Of a stretch of DNA of 64,000 nt, positions 52,289-61,520 are shown piece by piece. Under the pieces are notes generated by a model. It saw only the letters and a program-made list of their open reading frames with translations. It had not been told where the DNA came from and made no database searches. Each line of letters starts with the position of its first letter. The first letter of the stretch is position 1. The position numbers were made by a program, and so were the translations under genes. The stretch is taken from the NCBI RefSeq assembly GCF_900106765.1, contig NZ_FNNG01000002.1, positions 342,214-406,213 of the forward strand. The letters are read 5' to 3'. This stretch comes from Tepidimicrobium xylanilyticum (GTDB lineage: Bacteria > Bacillota > Clostridia > Tissierellales > Tepidimicrobiaceae).

Positions 52289-53325
52289 TTTTTTTTTAAT
52301 GGCACCTCGGTTATGTTTTCTAATGTTCCAAAACCTATGAATTCTATTTCAGGTTCTATTTTCCCAAAAGAATAGTTCAAAATTTTATCAGCTTCATTCA
52401 ATTTGAAATACTTATACCTTACAATAGTCTTTCCTATAGAATCATTCCAAAGATAAATCGGACTCCAATTATTTCCCAAATCCTCACTGTATCTGCTATG
52501 CACTCTATCTTGTTCAACCCAAATTACCCAAAGTTTACCATGATAATATATCAATATTGGATCCTGAGGATTTTCTGGATTGGATAAAATCTTTTCAACT
52601 TCTCTTATTGCTAAACCGTATTGGTAATTAAACCTTTCGTATTTTACTACTAAATTACCTTCTTGATATTGGCAGTAAGTTAAATGAATTTTTGATTCTA
52701 TGACAACAAGGTCCAGAAATAGCTTATCCTCTTTATTATCCGTTAATTTTATTTTTCCCTGCCATTTATTTCCTTTTTTATCCCATTCCCTTATGTATAT
52801 TTCCTCCTCTTCCATTTTATCATAGTAAGCTAAGAAGATCTTGTTAGAATGATTAAATATCTCTACTGGTTTTAAAAGCTCTTTAGATTCTATACGGTCT
52901 ATAATACTGGTTAACCATTCCCCATTATGAAAGTAATTGTGATAGATTCTATATCTTTTTTCACCCTTTGGTATTGGTATTGCATAGATTATATGAGGCA
53001 TATTTTCTATTAAAAATAGGTTTAAATAGTGTATTCCCAATATTGGATCCTTTGTTAGCTTAATGCTTTCTGGTCGTTTATTTTTTTCAATAAGAGTTAA
53101 AATAAGGTGAAAATCTCTATCTTGGTGTACTATATATAGTGTGTCCTGTTCATCTATAGTGACATCATATTCTTCAAAAACTTCCTTTATAATATGCTCT
53201 TCTTTGGAACCTTTAATTTTTCTGTCAAAATGATATCTAATTATATTGCCCTTCGATAATCTAAATAAGTCGATATTTTCATAAGAATCCAATATCAACG
53301 ATAATCTATCCTTATAATAAGCCAT
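52252..53325 (-). CDS. Uncharacterised beta-propeller-like protein, 357 aa (up to 422 aa by frameshift)
   Basis: No signal peptide; repeated short beta-strand blocks with Trp and Tyr (GEWLTSIIDRI, GNKWQGKIKLTD, GKLWVIWVEQDRVHSRYSEDLGNNWSPIY) suggest a sialidase- or BNR-like propeller; the last block resembles an Asp-box. No catalytic residues of sialidases are recognised. It has a good sigma-A promoter (TTGACT-17-TATAAT) and is divergent from a Cys-rich protein gene. Function unknown. Confidence 0.7.
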   Translation of the reverse strand: MAYYKDRLSLILDSYENIDLFRLSKGNIIRYHFDRKIKGSKEEHIIKEVFEEYDVTIDEQDTLYIVHQDRDFHLILTLIEKNKRPESIKLTKDPILGIHYLNLFLIENMPHIIYAIPIPKGEKRYRIYHNYFHNGEWLTSIIDRIESKELLKPVEIFNHSNKIFLAYYDKMEEEEIYIREWDKKGNKWQGKIKLTDNKEDKLFLDLVVIESKIHLTYCQYQEGNLVVKYERFNYQYGLAIREVEKILSNPENPQDPILIYYHGKLWVIWVEQDRVHSRYSEDLGNNWSPIYLWNDSIGKTIVRYKYFKLNEADKILNYSFGKIEPEIEFIGFGTLENITEVPLKKKGYPVFKINPKI

Positions 53326-53387
53326 ATTAACACCACCTAGATATGCTTCTTCTAAAATAATATTATTCTATAGAAAAAAATATTCAC

Positions 53388-53416
53388 ATTATAATATGTA
53401 ACAACACTTCAGTCAA
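53388..53416 (-). promoter_or_regulatory. Sigma-A promoter of the beta-propeller-like gene
   Basis: TTGACT (53411-53416), 17 bases, TATAAT (53388-53393), reading minus. On the plus strand the same bases also hold AC-N17-AATATAATA (53401-53428), close to the sporulation sigma-K pattern and pointing at the Cys-rich gene; that second reading is speculative. Confidence 0.65.
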
Positions 53417-53474
53417 AAGAATATAATATGAGTGAGACAAGGGACTTAATATTAGTTGAAAGGGGGAAACGAAT

Positions 53475-54482
53475 GTGAAATTCAAACCTGATTCCATCAG
53501 TTTAGGTATAACCGATAGATGTTGCAAAGGAAATACGGGATGTGAATTTGATGGAAATTTAAAAAAAGTAAAAGCTGAGCCCATCTTTACACAAAAAGTA
53601 TACGATGCTACTTTAGTAAATTTACAAGCTCTAAGCACCGTTAATAATGTCAGATTTACACCTGATTTGGGAAGAAATGCGAGAATAGTAAGGATATTAG
53701 ATATTAGATGTAGAAGATTCTTTAATCCTGGAAATATAAATGACCCACGTAATCTTGTTGTAGACCCGGATACAATTCTTTCTGGTGGTCAATTTGTAAA
53801 AGATGGTAAAGGAAAACCAGTAGAGGTAGTAGGTCCTGATGGATTCATGTCGGAAAAGATTATATTTGCTGATACAACGGAATGTGATGAGGAAGGCAAG
53901 GGTACTCCAGTTTTTGGAACTCAAAGAGTTAGAATTAGAGGAAATGTCATAGTAGAAATAGATGCAGTTGTTCAAACTTCTGGAAGTAGAAGAAGGAATG
54001 TAACCCTAACTGCCAACGTTTCCATTACACCAGTAGAATTAACTAATTTCTTCGAATTATGTATTCCATCAGTATTTGAATCAGCCTTTTTCCCAAGGTT
54101 TGCAGAATTTTGCAATATCCTTTGCGAAACTAGATTAGCAACTAATAGTATATCTAGAGACATAAGCATAGACCCTGAAACAGGAGAAGTAAGAATCGAC
54201 CTATTAATAGCTATTTGCATAGCTTGTGAGAAAAAGATAATAGTTCCAGTACAATTATGTGTACTATCTACAGGGTTCCCAGAACTATCGCCAGAGATAT
54301 CCCCAGTTTGTACTACCTTCCCAAGCTTATTCCCAAGGCAAATAGATGAAAATAGTATTGACGATAACCCACGACCAAAACCAAGACCTCGATTCTCTTT
54401 AGAAGCAGACGAAGAAACAGACGTATTTGATTATGAAGACGAATATGAGCATAGTTATGAGCAGGATTATGAAGAAAAATAA
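53475..54482 (+). CDS. Uncharacterised Cys-rich protein with acidic tail, possibly spore-associated
   Basis: 335 residues, GTG start below AAAGGGGG. The N-terminus has DRCCKGNTGCEF; further cysteines are in ILDIRCRRFF, FELCIPS, FCNILCETR and IAICIACEKK. A central duplicated-looking beta region carries FGTQRVRIRGNVIVEIDAVVQT. The C-terminus is Pro/Arg-rich (PRPKPRPRF) then highly acidic with Tyr repeats (DYEDEYEHSYEQDYEEK). No signal peptide or membrane segment. Its composition resembles clostridial spore coat or exosporium proteins; this is inference. A terminator follows directly. Confidence 0.75.
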   Translation: MKFKPDSISLGITDRCCKGNTGCEFDGNLKKVKAEPIFTQKVYDATLVNLQALSTVNNVRFTPDLGRNARIVRILDIRCRRFFNPGNINDPRNLVVDPDTILSGGQFVKDGKGKPVEVVGPDGFMSEKIIFADTTECDEEGKGTPVFGTQRVRIRGNVIVEIDAVVQTSGSRRRNVTLTANVSITPVELTNFFELCIPSVFESAFFPRFAEFCNILCETRLATNSISRDISIDPETGEVRIDLLIAICIACEKKIIVPVQLCVLSTGFPELSPEISPVCTTFPSLFPRQIDENSIDDNPRPKPRPRFSLEADEETDVFDYEDEYEHSYEQDYEEK

Positions 54483-54483
54483 T

Positions 54484-54515
54484 AATAGCAGGTGTTAAAA
54501 CACCTGCTATTTATC
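54484..54515 (+). terminator. Terminator of the Cys-rich protein gene
   Basis: A 13-bp stem (AATAGCAGGTGTT / AACACCTGCTATT) with a tiny loop, followed by TATC. It overlaps the end of the gene. Confidence 0.8.
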
Positions 54516-54645
54516 ATCCAAATTTAATTTAAGATTGAGCAAACCTTTCAAAGGCAAATAATCAATTCTAACTAGATTAAAAATCATAGAAAATCTAGAG
54601 CAAGGCCATAATATCCATTCTCTTATAATTTATCAGCAAATGTTA

Positions 54646-56382
54646 TTATGTCCTAAATCTCGCCACCATAGCATTTAATTTCTCAGCTTGCTCCGCTTGA
54701 GATTGAGCTGTCCTTGCTACTTCTTCCAAAGCTTTGGTTGATTCCAATGAGCTGTTACTGATTTCCTGTGAATATGCAGTAGCTTCTTCTACTGTAGCCA
54801 CTACCTCTTCGATTGATTTTGTAATTTCTTCTATAGAAGTAGCAATCTTGGAAGCAGCAATAGCAAATTCATTAGTTAAGTTTTTTACGAAATGGGCATC
54901 TTCAGCATACTTATTTCCAGTTTCCTCTAGTATGTCATAATCCGGTGTGACCTTTTCATCTATGAATTGCAGTATCTCCTTAGCATGAGCTGTAAGCTTC
55001 CCAACAGCACTGTAAACCTGTTGGATTACCTGCTGAATGTCCCCAGCAGTACTAGCTGAATGTTCAGCTAACTTACGGATTTCGTTAGCAACCACTGCAA
55101 AACCTAGGCCATGTTCTCCAGCTCGAGCTGCTTCGATAGCTGCATTCAAAGCTAAAAGGTTGGTTTGTGCAGCTATTTGAGAAATAACATCAGCCATTCT
55201 GGTTATTTCCTCTACAACCTGTACTTCCTCAATGGCTAGTTTAATTTCCACATGTTTTTGATTGTAGATGTTAGTAGCTGTTTCTTTTGATAGACGAGCT
55301 AAATCCTTCATCTCTTCTGCTTTCTTTCTAATTTCATCTACTTTTATCTGGCTATCGATAGCTCCTTCTTCCATCTTCCTTGCCCTATCGCTAATATCTA
55401 AACTAGATGTTGCCACTTCTTCGACTGAAGCATTGATTTCTTCCATTCCTGCAGCAATTTGCTGAACAGAATCAGAAATACTTTCCCCTTGAGCATTGAC
55501 TTCTTCAACAATAGCAGAAAGTTCCTCGCTTGATGCTGAGGTTTCCTCTACCGAGCTGACAACTTCCTTAAGCATATAACGAATATTATTATTCATTTCA
55601 GCAAAAGCATTTGCTAATGCTCCTATTTCATCTTTACGATTCTTCAAATTCTCTGGAATATCATCTGTAAAATCGCCTTCAGCCATAGAGTGGGCGTGCT
55701 TTACCAGCGATCTAATAGGTCTAGCAATCATCCTTGTTAATAGTGCAGTAAAGACTAAACCTATCAAAAAAGCAATTATTAACAATAAGACAGCAGTGTT
55801 TCTCATCTTATTAAATTCTATTGTATTATCATTTATCAAATTATTAGCAATCTGGTCATTCAATTCTTTCATCTGAGCCAAGATATTAATAGTTTCATCA
55901 CGTAAACCTCTTGCTTTCTCTTCGTTAATCTGGACAGCTAAATCAAAATTACTATTTTTTACTGCATCTATTATCTCCTCTCTTGCAGCACGATATTTAG
56001 AATTAGCAGTTTTTAGAGCCTCCAAGAGTTCTTTTTCTTCAGGCAAAAGGTTGCTTGACTCATATTCTTGTAATAATTGCTCATTTTCAGCGATTATTTC
56101 ATTTAAAGCCTCGACTGATTCATCAAGAAAATTTAAGTCTTGCATAGCTTCGGTTTTATAGAGAATTCGCTGCATTTCAGTTCGTGTCTTTTCTTGATTC
56201 ACCTGAATCTTACCTATTATCATGTTGGAAAGAAAACTATCAACATAAAAATCCTCAAAATTGCTCTGAAGATCATTTGCAGTTTTCAACCCATCTGCCC
56301 CTACTATGATCGTGATGATTAAGATTATAGCAAATGACATTAAAAGTTTAGTTCCTGTTTTAAGATTTTTAAATAATCCCAT
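54646..56382 (-). CDS. Methyl-accepting chemotaxis protein
   Basis: Transmembrane chemoreceptor of 578 residues. TM1 at about 12-28, a four-helix-bundle sensor (about 30-190), TM2 at about 198-217, HAMP ([19 protein letters not shown]), then the signalling domain with the conserved hairpin tip [43 protein letters not shown] split around residue 395-435. The sensor segment is typical of 4HB_MCP, ligand unknown. It is monocistronic and preceded by a leader with an internal terminator. Confidence 0.95.
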   Translation of the reverse strand: MGLFKNLKTGTKLLMSFAIILIITIIVGADGLKTANDLQSNFEDFYVDSFLSNMIIGKIQVNQEKTRTEMQRILYKTEAMQDLNFLDESVEALNEIIAENEQLLQEYESSNLLPEEKELLEALKTANSKYRAAREEIIDAVKNSNFDLAVQINEEKARGLRDETINILAQMKELNDQIANNLINDNTIEFNKMRNTAVLLLIIAFLIGLVFTALLTRMIARPIRSLVKHAHSMAEGDFTDDIPENLKNRKDEIGALANAFAEMNNNIRYMLKEVVSSVEETSASSEELSAIVEEVNAQGESISDSVQQIAAGMEEINASVEEVATSSLDISDRARKMEEGAIDSQIKVDEIRKKAEEMKDLARLSKETATNIYNQKHVEIKLAIEEVQVVEEITRMADVISQIAAQTNLLALNAAIEAARAGEHGLGFAVVANEIRKLAEHSASTAGDIQQVIQQVYSAVGKLTAHAKEILQFIDEKVTPDYDILEETGNKYAEDAHFVKNLTNEFAIAASKIATSIEEITKSIEEVVATVEEATAYSQEISNSSLESTKALEEVARTAQSQAEQAEKLNAMVARFRT

Positions 56383-56448
56383 ATTTTCATCTCCTTATCG
56401 TAATTTTTTAAAGTCTTGTCTTTTCTTTTGTTAACTAAAACTATCTAA

Positions 56449-56581
56449 CAAAAAAATCTCCATACACTAGCCTCATGGAGTATTAAAACAACAGATTATT
56501 AATCAGTTTTCATTAGAGCATCGGATTTGCGTTCCTACTCTTCGTCTAATTTACTCTTTGGATATATTTGGTTATACATAC
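56449..56581 (-). ncRNA. Attenuator-like 5' leader of the chemoreceptor gene (orphan riboswitch candidate)
   Basis: A promoter (TTGTAA at 56611-56616, 17 bases, TATAAT at 56588-56593) starts a leader near 56581. It contains a structured region (56515-56557) closed by AGAGT/GCTCT with inner GGA-ACGCAAA-TCC, then an intrinsic terminator CTCCAT/ATGGAG plus six T's (56449-56480), then 67 bases to the MCP start. The ACGCAAA box recalls the 3' half of c-di-GMP-I aptamers, but the GGCAAACC half and the tetraloop stem are missing. Riboswitch identity unproven. Confidence 0.5.
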
Positions 56582-56699
56582 CCTCATATTATAAATCATT
56601 TTCTATTGTTTTACAATGTTTAATTTTACAAATTATCTAATCTTGACAAAAAAATAATTATTTTTCCAAATCTTCGTGTATAATTGTATTCAATAAAAA

Positions 56700-56756
56700 T
56701 AGCCTCCTATATGTATAGTAGTTGATGGTTCATTTCCATCCTAATATAGGAGGCTA
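56700..56756 (-). terminator. Long-stem terminator of the dehydratase-like cluster
   Basis: A 13-bp perfect outer stem (TAGCCTCCTATAT / ATATAGGAGGCTA) enclosing a second 5-bp hairpin (GATGG / CCATC), followed on the minus strand by TTTTT. It lies 35 bp below the activase-like gene. Confidence 0.82.
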
Positions 56757-56790
56757 CTTCTAACCTTTTTTGCAATATTCTACTTTAATG

Positions 56791-57771
56791 TTAAGCCAAT
56801 TTAAAATCTCTATTATCAATAATATTTGACCACTTCCCACATTTATCACCATATCTAGCCAATATCCTTCCCTCTTCTTTTATTTCTACTACTTCACAGA
56901 CATTAGAACAACCATCACATTCAAATCCATTAACTTGATAATCTATTTTGTAAAGGGATATTCCTTTAAAATTAGTTTTTCCCTTCTTTTTAACCTCTTC
57001 TTTGGCAAGAATTGAAGCACCAATGGCTCCCATTACATCGTAATGTTTTGGTACATGTATTTCCATATTTAAAGCTTCTTTGAAGGCTTCTCTTATTCCA
57101 ATATTAGCTGCTACTCCCCCTTGGAACAATACAGGAGGCAATATTTCCTTTCCTTTACCTACATTATTTAAATAGTTTCTGACTAATGCGTCACACAATC
57201 CCTTCGCAATATCTGATTGATTATGTCCAAGTTGTTGCTTATGGATCATGTCTGATTCAGCAAATACTGCACATCTTCCTGCTATTCTAACTGAATTCTT
57301 AGATTGTAAAGCCAATTTCCCAAAATCATTAATGTCTATTCCTAACCTTATTGCCTGCCTATCTAAAAAGGAACCAGTTCCTGCAGCACAAACTGTGTTC
57401 ATGGCAAAATCCGTCACAATCCTATCCCTTATTAGTATTATCTTTGAGTCTTGACCTCCAATTTCAATTATAGTCCTTACTTCGGGAATGACAGTCAATC
57501 CTGCTACTGCATGAGCAGTTATTTCATTTTTTACTATATCTGCTCCTACTATAATATTAGCTAAATATCTTCCACTACCCGTTACTCCTACCCCTAATAT
57601 CTCTATATTACCAAATTCTCTCTCAATTTCCCCTATGCCTTCCTTTAGAATTTCAATGGGTTTTCCCTGAGTACGTAAATACCTTTTATAATACACATTA
57701 TCCTTATCATCTATTAATACTATATTAGTACTAACACTTCCTACGTCTATACCCATATAATATTTATGCAT
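56791..57771 (-). CDS. 2-hydroxyacyl-CoA dehydratase activase-like ATPase (BadF/BadG/BcrA/BcrD family)
   Basis: 326 residues of the acetate-kinase fold: phosphate-1 motif YYMGIDVGSVSTN, IEIGGQDSKII, and the cluster-binding cysteines in MNTVCAAGTGSFLD and AGRCAVFAESD, as in HgdC. An extra C-terminal Cys set (CDGCSNVCEVVEI and GDKCGKW) is unusual for HgdC. The ATG at 57771 follows GGAG; the gene overlaps the preceding one by eight bases. With the next two genes it forms the three-part, uncharacterised relative of HgdABC found in many anaerobes. Confidence 0.9.
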   Translation of the reverse strand: MHKYYMGIDVGSVSTNIVLIDDKDNVYYKRYLRTQGKPIEILKEGIGEIEREFGNIEILGVGVTGSGRYLANIIVGADIVKNEITAHAVAGLTVIPEVRTIIEIGGQDSKIILIRDRIVTDFAMNTVCAAGTGSFLDRQAIRLGIDINDFGKLALQSKNSVRIAGRCAVFAESDMIHKQQLGHNQSDIAKGLCDALVRNYLNNVGKGKEILPPVLFQGGVAANIGIREAFKEALNMEIHVPKHYDVMGAIGASILAKEEVKKKGKTNFKGISLYKIDYQVNGFECDGCSNVCEVVEIKEEGRILARYGDKCGKWSNIIDNRDFKLA

Positions 57772-58855
57772 ATTTTGAATTCTCCTTTCTTCTTTTAAGT
57801 AAGTCAACAAAGGCTTCTAGTCTTGTTAAATATCCAGCTTCTCCAGTCATCTCATCCAATATGAGGGTCATTATTGGAAAATCTAAATCTCTGCTTACAG
57901 TACTTAATATGCTCTTTGCCACAATTTCTGGCATGCAGTTTAATGGCAAAAGCTGTATTGCACCATCAAAACCTAAATTTCTATAATATATAGCTGAGCC
58001 AACCGTTTCTCTTCCATGACCTCCAACTAAAGTTTTTAAATAAGGTTTTGCTAATTTATATTTTAGCCTTTCAGTTTTAGAACCAAAAGGATAGCTCTTT
58101 ATATGATGTTCCAGCCATATAGTAGGAGTTAAAGATTTCTCAACTAAAACCCCCATATGGCCTAATTTCCTCTCTATTTCCAAATTTACAAAAGGCTCTA
58201 TAACCGTATATATTTCCCCAATTAAACCTATCTTTATAGGGATATAGTTTTCTTTGATCTTTATTTTACTTAACTTTTCTATAGTTTGATCCATTAACTT
58301 CATCATAGACTTTTCTCCAAAGGTTTCTTCAACCTTTCTATAATAATCATCGATAATTGAATCTACTTCGTAGCTATCAATAGCATAGGCTCTTTGAATG
58401 TTTGATAACTGGATTATATAGTCTGCTTTTTTAATCAATTCCCAACCTGTTTTCCCCGCTAACAATACGTCCTTTATATTTTTAGCTTTAAAAATCTTAT
58501 AGACGTTCTCCTTTAAAGGCTTCCAACCTTCCCTTAATGGATCTAATACTATAAAATCTACATCATATCCTAAATCTTTAAGAACGTTTCCCTCCAGTAT
58601 GGAATAATAACCGAATCTGCAGGGTCCACAACTTCCAGTTAATAATATGGTATCTGCACCTCTTTCAATGCTCTCTATAAAATTGCCTATCATTATCTTT
58701 AGAGGCAAGCATATAGTCTCTTGAGAATATTTAGTTCCCATTTCTAGAGTTTTTCTACTACACCTCGGAGGAGGTATCACTTCCTGACCTAATTCTTCAA
58801 AGAATGCTTTGCCTGCAATATAAACATTACCCATGTGTGGAAAAGTTAGTTTCAT
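57764..58855 (-). CDS. 2-hydroxyacyl-CoA dehydratase-related protein (COG3581-like)
   Basis: About 363 residues, soluble. Conserved Cys motifs (VIPPPRCSRKT, QETICLPLKIM, GSCGPCRFGYYS, LPLNCMPEIVAKS) recall 2-hydroxyglutaryl-CoA dehydratase subunits that carry a 4Fe-4S cluster. The C-terminal MTGEAGYLTRLEAFVDLL is nearly repeated in the upstream partner (HTGEAGMNTRIEAFIDML), so the two genes are paralogues. ATG 58855 follows GGAGGG. Its overlap of 29 bases with the upstream gene indicates coupled translation. Substrate unknown. Confidence 0.85.
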   Translation of the reverse strand: MKLTFPHMGNVYIAGKAFFEELGQEVIPPPRCSRKTLEMGTKYSQETICLPLKIMIGNFIESIERGADTILLTGSCGPCRFGYYSILEGNVLKDLGYDVDFIVLDPLREGWKPLKENVYKIFKAKNIKDVLLAGKTGWELIKKADYIIQLSNIQRAYAIDSYEVDSIIDDYYRKVEETFGEKSMMKLMDQTIEKLSKIKIKENYIPIKIGLIGEIYTVIEPFVNLEIERKLGHMGVLVEKSLTPTIWLEHHIKSYPFGSKTERLKYKLAKPYLKTLVGGHGRETVGSAIYYRNLGFDGAIQLLPLNCMPEIVAKSILSTVSRDLDFPIMTLILDEMTGEAGYLTRLEAFVDLLKRRKENSKYA

Positions 58856-59828
58856 TCTTATCCCTCCACTCAAGCATGTCTATAAAGGCCTCAATTCTTG
58901 TATTCATACCTGCTTCTCCTGTATGTTCATCTATAGTTAAAAGCGTATAGGGTACATGGTTTTCCCTCGCCTTCCTCTCCACCAAATCCATCAGTACTGA
59001 ATCTAGTCCGCATCCAAAAGCTGAAACATATACAATCCCATCTATGCTTTTTGTATCAATTAGATGAAAAGCTCCTCCTACAATCCTTTGTCCATGAGTC
59101 CAAAACATCCGTTTAGGTAATTTAGATGCGTAATGTCTGGCTATTTCATCGTCTATCATCTCCGTTGTAATTACTTTAATATTTCTCATATTTAATTTTC
59201 TTACTAGATTCATATTGGTATATTCATCGTATACATTATAGGAATGTCCTAGTATTAATATTTTCCTTTTATAAAACTCCTTTTTTTCTGTGATATTAAA
59301 ATGAAAAGTATCTAAGAATCCAACTGAATTAATCGGTATAATACCTTGCCTCATCAATTTTCTATATTCTTCAAATTGGTTATAAGCTTTATCGAAGGCC
59401 TTTAAAATCTTTCTAGAATTATTGGTAAAATATCTTCCAGTCTTTAATACGGACTTTTTTAGACTCCCATTAGATTTTATTAAATTTACCTCTGTATCGA
59501 TAATTTCAGGAAGTCCATCAAGGCTATACCTTACCATATCTGGTAATCCTAAATGCTTTGGACAACAGTATTCCCTCTTATAGAGACTAATTATTTTAGG
59601 TATAAAAATATAATCTACCTTCCCTTTTAAATAATCTACATGGCCATGGAATATTTTCACTGGCAGACAAGCTTCATCAACACAAGCATGAATCCCTCTA
59701 TTAAGTATGGCCTTATTAGTCCTAGGAGATATAATCACCTCAGCACCTAAATTATTAAAAAATTCTTTCCACAATAGGAAATAATCATAATAAAACATGC
59801 CTCTGGGTATTCCAATCTTTAATTGCAC
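58827..59828 (-). CDS. 2-hydroxyacyl-CoA dehydratase-related protein (COG3580/DUF2229-like)
   Basis: About 333 residues. It starts QLKIGIPRGMFYYDYFLLWKEFF, the DUF2229 pattern, and carries ACVDEACLPVKIFHGH, YCCPKH and SAFGCGLDS with cysteines suited to a 4Fe-4S cluster. GTG 59828 is five bases below GGAGGG. First gene of the trio with the COG3581-like protein and activase. In many anaerobes these are fused into one very long protein; here they are separate. Function not known. Confidence 0.85.
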   Translation of the reverse strand: MQLKIGIPRGMFYYDYFLLWKEFFNNLGAEVIISPRTNKAILNRGIHACVDEACLPVKIFHGHVDYLKGKVDYIFIPKIISLYKREYCCPKHLGLPDMVRYSLDGLPEIIDTEVNLIKSNGSLKKSVLKTGRYFTNNSRKILKAFDKAYNQFEEYRKLMRQGIIPINSVGFLDTFHFNITEKKEFYKRKILILGHSYNVYDEYTNMNLVRKLNMRNIKVITTEMIDDEIARHYASKLPKRMFWTHGQRIVGGAFHLIDTKSIDGIVYVSAFGCGLDSVLMDLVERKARENHVPYTLLTIDEHTGEAGMNTRIEAFIDMLEWRDKNETNFSTHG

Positions 59829-59882
59829 ATTATCCCTCCAATCCACATTAATCTATTATTACCAGAAACATAGAAAATATAA

Positions 59883-59918
59883 TAAAAAAAGATTTCCTTT
59901 TAAATCTTAAGGAAATCT
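59883..59918 (-). terminator. Terminator of the 491-aa unknown gene
   Basis: A 10-bp stem (AGATTTCCTT / AAGGAAATCT) with a 9-base loop, then seven T's on the minus strand. Confidence 0.88.
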
Positions 59919-59951
59919 GTTATTTATTGTTTGTAATTATAAACTTTACGA

Positions 59952-61427
59952 TTAATTATTATCTGCTTTAAATGAAAACTTCTCCAATATGAAATTTGCC
60001 ATGTCTATGGAAAATAAAACTTCTTCCTTGTTTGTAACTTTCCTATCTAAAGAGTAATTTATATAATGTAAAAATTCCTCTATATTGTTGAAAGGAAGTT
60101 GAAGAAGGGATAAAAACCTCCTCATTCTAATCTTTCTTTCCAAATTTTGCATGGTAATAACGCTTCTATTCATATATTGAATCAAATTATCTATAAGTTG
60201 CATTAAATAATTAATATTGGTTATTTCATAATTATCAGGCATTAATAAGTCTAACTTTGTAAATTTCAGATCATTGTAATAATTTAGTATCTTAGTTGTG
60301 AAGATCATTTTATTATTAAAATCTTGATCTTCTAATAATTTCCCTCTCTTTATTAACTCTCTATTAAGTAGTTCTAATTCTTGAGCTCTTCCTAACATTT
60401 CCTTTTCTAGTCTTTCCATTTCTTTAAAACATATTTCCTTAATATGGTCTAATAAGTTCTCATCGCCTTTGTCACGATATTCAATCCATTTTTGGAATAT
60501 TTCTTTTACGTTAATTTTTTGCACATCATCGTCTTTAACTAAATATACGATAAATAGCCTGTTCAATATTATTCCCAAATTATTAATAAATACATTCCAT
60601 CTATCGATATCTTCAATTAATTCAATTACATCCTTAGAAATCATCTCCAATTCATCTTTAGATTTCGATTCTAACTCAATGTTTTTTAGCCTTTCAATAC
60701 AAACAAAATAATTGTCGTATAGGATCCCATAATCTCCGCCTAATCGGCTATCAAATAGAGTTTTGTACTCCTCTATTTGAGGCACAACTATTTGTTTTGG
60801 AAGGCCGCTTAAATTCCTTAGCAAAGTATTTTTAACCACCTCAAAAAATTTCTGTTTACTCATTCTAAATGGCATTATGCTAATTAGATTAGAAACTATA
60901 GCAACAAAGACATTGTAATCTCTTGTATTTTCTAATGCTGTCTTAATTTTACTTATCAACAGATCTACTTCAAATCCATTTAAATCCATATTCCCATACT
61001 CTGTTTTAACTACACTTTTCATCATATAATGATCGACTAGTTCTTTTATATACGAAATTTCAATTTCATATAAATTCAAAGCTGCTTTCAAACTATATAA
61101 TCTTTCTCTAATATCAAATAATATGTTTAACTTTCCATCCCTCTCTCCTTCCATCATATTATTATTGATATTCTCAAAAGAATTTACAATTATTTGAAAG
61201 GCTTTTTGTAGAGTATCTTTTTCTAATGGATGATCTATTTTTTTTAGAATATTCTCATTTTCTACTAATTTAATGAGCTCTGAAGTATTACTTATAAGAT
61301 AATAATAGGATAAATATTTTATGTTTATTAATTGGTCATTGTTTAATTTCAATATTCTCAGTTTTAGTTCTTCATCTGACAATTTTGATGCATCTAGTTC
61401 TTCATTAGGTTCACTTATTTTAACCAT
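59952..61427 (-). CDS. Uncharacterised helical protein, 491 aa
   Basis: Soluble, Asn/Glu/Lys/Leu-rich and predicted almost entirely helical, with probable coiled coil around residues 330-365 (CFKEMERLEKEMLGRAQELE). No signal peptide, membrane segment, cysteine cluster or nucleotide-binding motif is seen. It is monocistronic with its own terminator, lies 36 bp above the intergenic region before the dehydratase-like trio and is divergent from the YprB-like nuclease gene. I do not recognise the family. Confidence 0.72.
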   Translation of the reverse strand: MVKISEPNEELDASKLSDEELKLRILKLNNDQLINIKYLSYYYLISNTSELIKLVENENILKKIDHPLEKDTLQKAFQIIVNSFENINNNMMEGERDGKLNILFDIRERLYSLKAALNLYEIEISYIKELVDHYMMKSVVKTEYGNMDLNGFEVDLLISKIKTALENTRDYNVFVAIVSNLISIMPFRMSKQKFFEVVKNTLLRNLSGLPKQIVVPQIEEYKTLFDSRLGGDYGILYDNYFVCIERLKNIELESKSKDELEMISKDVIELIEDIDRWNVFINNLGIILNRLFIVYLVKDDDVQKINVKEIFQKWIEYRDKGDENLLDHIKEICFKEMERLEKEMLGRAQELELLNRELIKRGKLLEDQDFNNKMIFTTKILNYYNDLKFTKLDLLMPDNYEITNINYLMQLIDNLIQYMNRSVITMQNLERKIRMRRFLSLLQLPFNNIEEFLHYINYSLDRKVTNKEEVLFSIDMANFILEKFSFKADNN

Positions 61428-61520
61428 CTTAATACCCCTTCCATAGATTATTTATTTTTAGTATGATAAAATCAAAATATAGATTTATTATACCACATAA
61501 CAGGAAAAGGGGATTCCATT

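Noticed and set aside
53401..53428. Sigma-K promoter as a firm call
   Set aside because: AC-N17-AATATAATA deviates from CATA at the first base and overlaps a better sigma-A promoter on the other strand; mentioned only as a possibility.
56515..56557. c-di-GMP-I riboswitch call for the MCP leader
   Set aside because: Only an ACGCAAA-like box is present; the GGCAAACC segment and GAAA-capped stem of that class are missing, so it is kept as an orphan leader.
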